Assembly (NCBI RefSeq): GCF_001632365.1
Contig: NW_024468601.1
Coordinates: 1-64,000, forward strand
Direction of reading: 5' to 3'
Source: Laetiporus sulphureus 93-53
Lineage: Eukaryota > Basidiomycota > Agaricomycetes > Polyporales > Laetiporaceae
DNA: 64,000 nt
The position numbers and the translations under genes were made by a program. Positions 59,001 to 64,000 of this stretch are shown piece after piece. Position 1 is the first letter of the stretch. Every line of letters begins with the position of its first letter. The notes beneath the pieces are model-generated. The model worked only from the letters and a program-made list of their open reading frames with translations, searched no databases and was not told the origin of the DNA.

Positions 59001-60351
59001 GCAAACAGATGAACAGACAGAGCGGGTTAACCAATCCCTGGAACAGTACCTACGCTGTTATTGCAATTATCATTCAAACGACTGGTCAAAGCTATTGCCA
59101 GCCGCAGAATTTGCATATAATAACCAAGCGCATGAAAGTACGAAAAGTTCACCGTTCTTTATCGAATACGGACGTCATCCAAGGGCTGGACCTTCAGTGA
59201 CCAAAGCAGTGTCACATCCAGAAATCAGTGACTACGAGAATGCACAAATTGAAGCACAAGAGCAAGCGAAGGCAGCACTCACCCTAGCAGCTGAACGAAT
59301 GAAATGGTATTACAACCAGCATATTGCTAAGGTCCCCTTTAAACAAGGAGATCGTGTCATGATTGACACCCGCCATTGGCAAATGATGAAAAGGAAACTC
59401 AATCCTCGTCGTGCTGGTCCTTATACAATTAAGGAACAACTCGGGCCGGTTACATTCTGGCTCGATTCACCAAAAAACATTTCAGTTCACCCGGTGTTTC
59501 ATGCTAGCCAACTCATACCCTTTGTGGAGGATACTATATCCAAACAGTGACATGCGCAACCTGCACCCATACCCATGGGCAAAGAACTCGAATATGAAGT
59601 TGAAAGCATTCTAGACTCAAGGATTGTACGCAAGAAGCTGCAATACTTAGTCAAATGGGAAGGTTATGGAGATGAAGAAAACTCTTGGGAACCAGTAACT
59701 AATCTCAGAAATGCAACGGAACTCATAGAAGAATTCCACAAAGAACATCCCACAGCTCCGATCATGGCAATAACATTACCGCCAGATCCTACTTACGACC
59801 CGGAGCAGGATATTCAAAACTTTTCGACTGACAAAAAGTACTGGACACCTCGAGAGAAAGAGCTTCATGATGCCGCAGCATCTGGAAACGGATATGTTCA
59901 GACCCAACTTCTTAACGACAATGCCCAACTACCAACACGCACTACATCTCAATCAGCAGGCCTTGATTTATATGCCACCAATCATGTTATAATCCCAGCA
60001 CACTCATGAGCACTAGTACCTACGGGACTCAAGCTAAAGACTCCTCCTGGAATATATGGTCGAATCGCTTCATGAAGCGGAATGGCACTCAAAGAAATAA
60101 ATGTCCAAGCCGGGGTAATTGATCGTGACTACCGCGGAGAGGTTAAAGTACTACCCTCCAACGCAACCAATCAACCCTATACGGTCAACATCACTGACCG
60201 TGTTGCTCAACTCGTCGTTGAGTGCATCTTATTACCTGTGCCCGTCGAATGGTATTTCATGGACGACAAGGAGAAGCAGGCCTATAAGGTCACCCATAAG
60301 GAAGTTCTTAAAAAGTGAGCGGCTAGGGGTTTCGGCTCAACAGGCAGATGA
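56029..60351 (+). pseudogene. Element B pol: protease, RT, RNase H, integrase, chromodomain, dUTPase-like
   Basis: One frame of 1441 codons from the ATG at 56029, broken by eleven internal TGA codons (56212, 56392, 56512, 57238, 57259, 57448, 58423, 59548, 60007, 60073, 60316) and ending at the TGA 60349-60351. Protease: Ala-Leu-Val-Asp-Leu-Gly-Ala (Leu replaces the usual Ser/Thr). RT: Tyr-Leu-Asp-Asp intact. RNase H: Glu-Thr-Asp-Ser-Ser-Asn. Integrase: HHCC (Cys-Glu-Thr-Cys) and DDE (Thr-Val-Asp, Ile-Ser-Asp-Gln-Gly, Asn-Gln-Ser-Leu-Glu). Chromodomain near 59.59-59.75 kb (Val-Lys-Trp-Glu-Gly-Tyr, Ser-Trp-Glu-Pro). Then dUTPase motifs near 59.96-60.35 kb. Confidence 0.9.
59941..60351 (+). other. 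dUTPase-like domain of element B
   Basis: All five dUTPase motifs can be read in the pol frame: Ala-Gly-Leu-Asp-Leu-Tyr-Ala; Gly-Arg-Ile-Ala-Ser-(TGA)-Ser-Gly; Gly-Val-Ile-Asp-Arg-Asp-Tyr-Arg-Gly-Glu; Asp-Arg-Val-Ala-Gln-Leu-Val; and, beyond the TGA at 60316, Arg-Gly-Phe-Gly-Ser-Thr-Gly. The TGA in motif 2 stands where the family has Arg. dUTPases hydrolyse dUTP and keep uracil out of DNA; some retroviruses carry one, but not behind the integrase and chromodomain. Confidence 0.85.
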
Positions 60352-60735
60352 ATTCCAATAAGCGTCCAAAAAGGAATGAACCAGTGTGCAAAACACTGAC
60401 CCTTAGGAATCATTGCTATAAACCGAACTAAGTTGGCCACGTCACTAAAAGTCTGGCTATGATGTCCTTGAATATCATATGTGTCGTGTCGGACAGAAAG
60501 TTGTTGAACCAGCTGCTCAAAGCGGATTACTGTACCGAAACATACAAATCGCTTATCAGCTCCAACCTACTTCACCATTGACCTTCTGAAGATGATCACC
60601 ATCCGCCAACTCGAGTATGGTCAGCTAAGACACCGTGTTATACAAATTCGAGTTCAGGTCAGATCGGTAGTAATCATCATAACAATTCACTGGTCATAAA
60701 CGAATTAATCCCTGCTGTTCAATGGAGTTCACACC
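60352..60735 (+). other. Element B region between pol and 3' LTR
   Basis: About 380 bases with no recognised domain. The pol frame continues here with more TGA codons and no TAA or TAG until about 60.7 kb, so it may be decayed coding sequence or a 3' untranslated part. Confidence 0.4.
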
Positions 60736-60749
60736 AAGAGAGGGGGTAG
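60736..60749 (+). other. Element B polypurine tract
   Basis: AAGAGAGGGGGTAG directly before the 3' LTR, the expected plus-strand primer site of the element. Confidence 0.7.
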
Positions 60750-61478
60750 TGTCACAAACCATAATATTCCACATTTTCTAAGCGCTCGCTTCATGGTCAC
60801 GAGATTACTCACGTGCATATCTTAAACGCTCATATCATGAGCACATGTTACCTGATTACATCACGTGTAGACTCCGTGCACACTATCACGTGCACACGTC
60901 ATATGACAGGTACTGATTATTCTGCCTAATAGATAAGGTGACATATCCGAAGACTCAAGATCCGGTCGCTTATCCTCCAATAGGATAAGCTCCTACAACA
61001 CCGTGAGAGATGGAGCTCCACTACCTGGGAAGGTAGTTATATAGTTAGAGTAGTTATAGTCAGGAGGTATAACCGTCTGACCCTGTAGCCGCATGGCAAG
61101 GTCTCATGATAACGTCGTACGACTTCGTAGATTAATACTATTGGCTTATCTCAAGATAGCTCGCAGGTAACACTGAGCTTCACCTATCTTTAAAATGTGT
61201 GCTGAGTCACCGTTCACATGGACCCACTGTAGGTGTGTCCATGGTCCCGGTAGACAGTGTATCAGGGGTCTGACCCTGCTTGTATATATACTGAGCTCGT
61301 CTGGGTCTACACCCCCAGACTTATCTACCTTTGTCAATACTCGATACACTTGACTGCTACTGTGACTTCCCCTACAAGTCCAGTACACCTCTTATAGTCT
61401 GCGACCTCTGCCACTTCCACTTAGTCATCTAAGCAAGTAAGACTTCGGACTTCGCCTCGTATTCTGGTCTTCATGACA
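60750..61478 (+). repeat. Element B 3' LTR
   Basis: 729 bases, same length as the 5' LTR. Conserves the TATA run and the CAGACTTATCTA priming sequence. Differences to the 5' LTR are mainly C/T and G/A. Confidence 0.93.
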
Positions 61479-62966
61479 GATGTGATGTACATGAAATACA
61501 CGTGGTAGAACGGCTCCGGGACAAGTCTAACTGGCTCTGAACAGAATACAGGAGTCTCGGGATGAGGGTGTACCATGTCCGCTGCTGCGTTCCACTGGTT
61601 CGCAAGATTCGTTTGACAGTGAGAGCAAAGATGAGAGTTCTGACACGTGATGGAGCCCGAAGCTTGAGAGGAGAACTGAGACCGCTGTCCCTGTTGTTGT
61701 CCGCTGCTGTGCAAGTTCCTTCGCATTCTTTATCACCTAGGTACATGGTCCAAAAAGCTCTCCCCTTTCTTTATCTATGCATTCTTTAAATATCACAATC
61801 CCGGGATGCGCTCACTCCGGTCCTCGCTCCATTTCTGACCACGCTTGGCCCCCAACCCGTTGACTCGTTCCATTATTCCTCATTGTCTCGGAGGGCCCGC
61901 CGCTGCTGACCACTCCATCGCATCGTGTTCCAAACCTGCGTTTCGCTATTCATTTGAGTAGAGACCCGCTCGTTCCAACTCCTGGTTTGCCGCCTCAATG
62001 CTCGGCCTCCACCACGTCAAGTCCTGCCAACTTCCCCTGCAACCTCGTAATCGCGTTCTCATTCGCCTGCCTTGCTGTTACAATGGTTCCCTTCTGCCCC
62101 AATCTGACCTCACCCCTCTGCCTGAGACTGGGTGCTTCCTCCAATGGCCTTCCATTGGCTTCGCCCCCTAGAGTCTGAGGAGCCGTCCTGAGACTCTGTC
62201 CGCATCTGGGTCTCTGCCCGTCCTTGCCCCTCGTCCCCATCTCTTCTCCCACCCAACCATGTCTCGCACCACGCAAGCTCGGTTTGATTCTCTGGCCATT
62301 TCCTGCGCTGCTCGGCTCCATCGCTATCTCCTCTTGCTTGAGGTGCTGGCATTCGAGCATGCCCATATCTAGTCCGGGTCACATTCTGCTGTGGTTGAGT
62401 GGTATCACTGGCGCACTGCCATCTGGTCGCTTTTGGTACATCTATCAACATGCTCTCCTGTACACACCAGTCTAAGGTCCTCTTGTAGCACCAGGCAGCT
62501 TCTGCTCATTCAAACCTTGTGGAGTCCGGTTTGCATGTCCACTTGATTGACTCTTACCCATAGGTCCACGAACTGCGCATGCTTGTTGACTCTTTGCCAA
62601 CTCCCGGCAGTGCTCCAACCAGCAGGACTCACCCTGCCATCACTCCGGAGGATGATCCCAACTGCACGCTGCACCCCGAGGACTTTGGTGGACAGTTCTG
62701 ATATGAGGTACCCAGATGTGTACTGGTTTGCCATATGCATGTCGCGTGTTGTGTAGCCATCCTGTAGCATAGAAATGTATGTTGCTGCCTTGAGATTGTC
62801 ACCTCTCCAGAATTGGTAGCTGCTCCGCACTGTGTACTCCACCCGAAGTCTGACACGCCATGAACCTGTCCCAAAGAACTCGTTCTGAAGCCCTGCTCAT
62901 CCGCTCTGTGTACTTTGTCTGAGATAAGTCATTCTGTATGGGGGCAGCTCGTAACACCACCTCACA
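61479..62966 (-). repeat. Element A right LTR (5' LTR), part 2
   Basis: Continuation of the right LTR of element A after the insertion of B; aligns with 40436-41921 of the left LTR. The plus-strand ORF starting at ATG 62259 is the partner of that at 41215, but is cut by a TAG near 62370. Confidence 0.9.
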
Positions 62967-64000
62967 CCGTGATGTATGTGGCGGTATTATGCTGTTTGTC
63001 TAAGTATCCACTTTGTGAAACCGATATGAAGGTTGACGCTCGATGGTTGCCAAATGAGGACTTATTGGTGCAAAAAGAAAGGTGCCACATAATACTGTGA
63101 CACTACCCTCGCTTCAAGGTTCAAACTCCGGATAAACTGAATAAATGTTTAGGTAAATGGTACCCTCGCTTCAGGTTCAAACTTTCAGAGTGGAATGGCA
63201 TTCAAGATTCTAGCAGCAAAAAGGGGGTTGATGCAGTTTAATTACTTGCTCAGGTAAATAGTGCACTTGTGGAGCTAACAGTTCTTGGTCCTAGTTATCT
63301 GATGTCACAGACATTGCTATTTGCTGCTGTTGCTCAAGATGGCATGCAAAAGGGCTTGCAGTTTAAAGATATGTGCTTGGTCATTCGTGGCGCTCACAGC
63401 TACCAAAAATTGAACAGTTTAACGACGTGCTAAGGTCGTATGCATGATTAGCATAAAAAGATAGTCGACTTATAGTCGTGTACCACTCCAGGTACCAGTT
63501 TATCCAGGTCTTCAGTCATGACTTCGTGACTTGCATGCTACGGCGGATTGGGTAGGTTTTTACATAATCTATGACAGATTCCTGGTTACCCAAGGAATCG
63601 AACCTGCACACACGATACTGTTGTGAGACGATCGGATCCTGATGTATCAGATTGCCATGGCTTAACCCCTAAGCCACTTGAGCGGGTGAGATACCTAGTT
63701 CGAACCTGACCAGTATATGCTCTTAATTACATAATTTATGCTGATATAATTATGGGTGGCGTCAAGGTGGCGTGGTGTGCCTAGTCACGTGTCTGAGTAT
63801 TTATGACGTCTTTTGATTGATTGATCGATCATGATCATAAAGAATCTGTGATTGAGTTTTGAGATAGACTTTTCTGATCGATCGTGATCGTCGAATGACG
63901 TCATGTTTTGACGCTCATAGCTGCCTAGTGGTACAGTTTAGTTAACTTGCCCAGGTCCATGGTGGCACTCAAAGCTGCCTAGTATCAGGGTGCCCTTGGT
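62967..64000. other. Right flank of element A: repeats, no gene
   Basis: No coding gene is seen. The sequence contains a 25-bp direct repeat (TACCCTCGCTTCA...GGTTCAAACT at about 63113 and 63162), two copies of a GCTGCCTAGT run (about 63921 and 63975), GATC-rich tracts (about 63820-63895), and a possible tRNA-like Pol III promoter on the minus strand, listed separately. Confidence 0.5.
63590..63690 (-). ncRNA. Possible tRNA-derived SINE head
   Basis: On the minus strand a B-box match GGTTCGATTCC (63594-63604) follows about 60 bases after an A-box-like TGGCTTAGGGG (63666-63676). Acceptor and anticodon arms cannot be folded into a proper tRNA, so this is not a functional tRNA gene; a tRNA-derived SINE or a decayed tRNA is possible. 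Confidence 0.3.

Larger units (their letters stand above)
52407..61478 (+). mobile_element. Gypsy chromovirus-like LTR retrotransposon B with dUTPase-like domain
   Basis: 9072 bases, LTRs of 729 bases each (TGTCA...TGACA ends), flanked by GGTGT on the left and GATGT on the right, a 5-bp target duplication with one mismatch inside the LTR of element A. Order on the plus strand: LTR, self-priming-type primer site, ORF1, ORF2, gag, pol (protease, RT, RNase H, integrase, chromodomain, dUTPase-like), purine tract, LTR. Internal stops are almost only TGA and no frameshifts are seen. The two LTRs differ at roughly 30-35 positions, nearly all transitions. Confidence 0.93.
40255..62966 (-). mobile_element. 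Gypsy (Ty3-like) LTR retrotransposon A with antisense genes, split by element B
   Basis: Two related LTRs bound this element: 40255-41921 on the left and a right copy from 52222 to 62966 that is interrupted by element B (52407-61478). Without B, A is about 13.6 kb. Gag, protease, reverse transcriptase, RNase H and integrase lie on the minus strand in that order from right to left. A purine-rich tract (minus strand GAGTCTGGAGGGGA, 41922-41935) borders the left LTR and a TGG-starting primer site borders the right one. The 3.7 kb between integrase and the left LTR carry genes on the plus strand. No target duplication is visible (TCTGC left, CCGTG right). Several stops in gag and pol show the copy is dead. 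Confidence 0.9.

Noticed and set aside
53402..60351. Selenocysteine use at the TGA codons of element B
   Set aside because: Fungi of this group lack the selenocysteine machinery as far as known, and expected residues are Arg or Trp rather than Cys.

Overview
The window is nuclear DNA of a filamentous basidiomycete, most likely an agaricomycete close to the Polyporales; the order is an inference from gene and retroelement style, not proven. The evidence is intron-rich genes with short GT-AG introns (about 45-65 bp), fungal household genes (inositol phosphorylceramide synthase, tafazzin, homocysteine synthase), fungus-specific families (DUF4243/AflY-like, fungal PhyH dioxygenase, F-box/LRR-like) and large Ty3/gypsy retrotransposons. 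Many genes had to be assembled by eye from exons in different frames.

Layout. 1-229: the last codons of a second copy of the AUR1 C-terminus, cut by the window edge. 252-6721: no recognisable gene, but a short minisatellite (572-657) and a decayed tandem array of about 390-bp units (3.55-5.86 kb). 6722-8134: intronless AUR1. 8.2-10.3 kb: diverged direct duplication interrupted by a 209-bp dispersed repeat that recurs at 34.46 kb. 11.1-17.6 kb: tafazzin (+), a small basic protein (+), a PhyH-type dioxygenase (-) and, divergently, an S9 peptidase (+). 17.7-25.7 kb: a hypothetical gene (-), a homocysteine synthase (-), and three copies of a DUF4243 gene (one intact, one decayed, one fragment). 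25.7-28.9 kb: unresolved. 28.9-37.0 kb: a long disordered acidic protein, a METTL7-like methyltransferase and an F-box protein; the first and third share the same acidic C-terminus and 3' flank.

37.2-63.0 kb is repeat territory. After a possible MITE and duplicated spacer units with covarying hairpins comes a 13.6-kb gypsy element A (LTRs at 40255-41921 and 52222-62966), whose gag-pol runs on the minus strand and which carries intron-containing genes on the opposite strand, tail to tail with pol. Its upstream LTR is split by a second gypsy element B (52407-61478, 729-bp LTRs, near-perfect 5-bp target duplication). B is a chromovirus-like element with four closely packed ORFs, a TAATG stop/start overlap between gag and pol, a Tf1-like self-priming site, and a dUTPase-like domain after the integrase and chromodomain. 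Eighteen of nineteen internal stops in B are TGA, and no frameshift is seen.

The single-copy genes look like ordinary metabolism (sphingolipid and cardiolipin membrane lipids, sulfur amino acids, peptide turnover) with no evident joint pathway. The most unusual biology is in the two nested retroelements.
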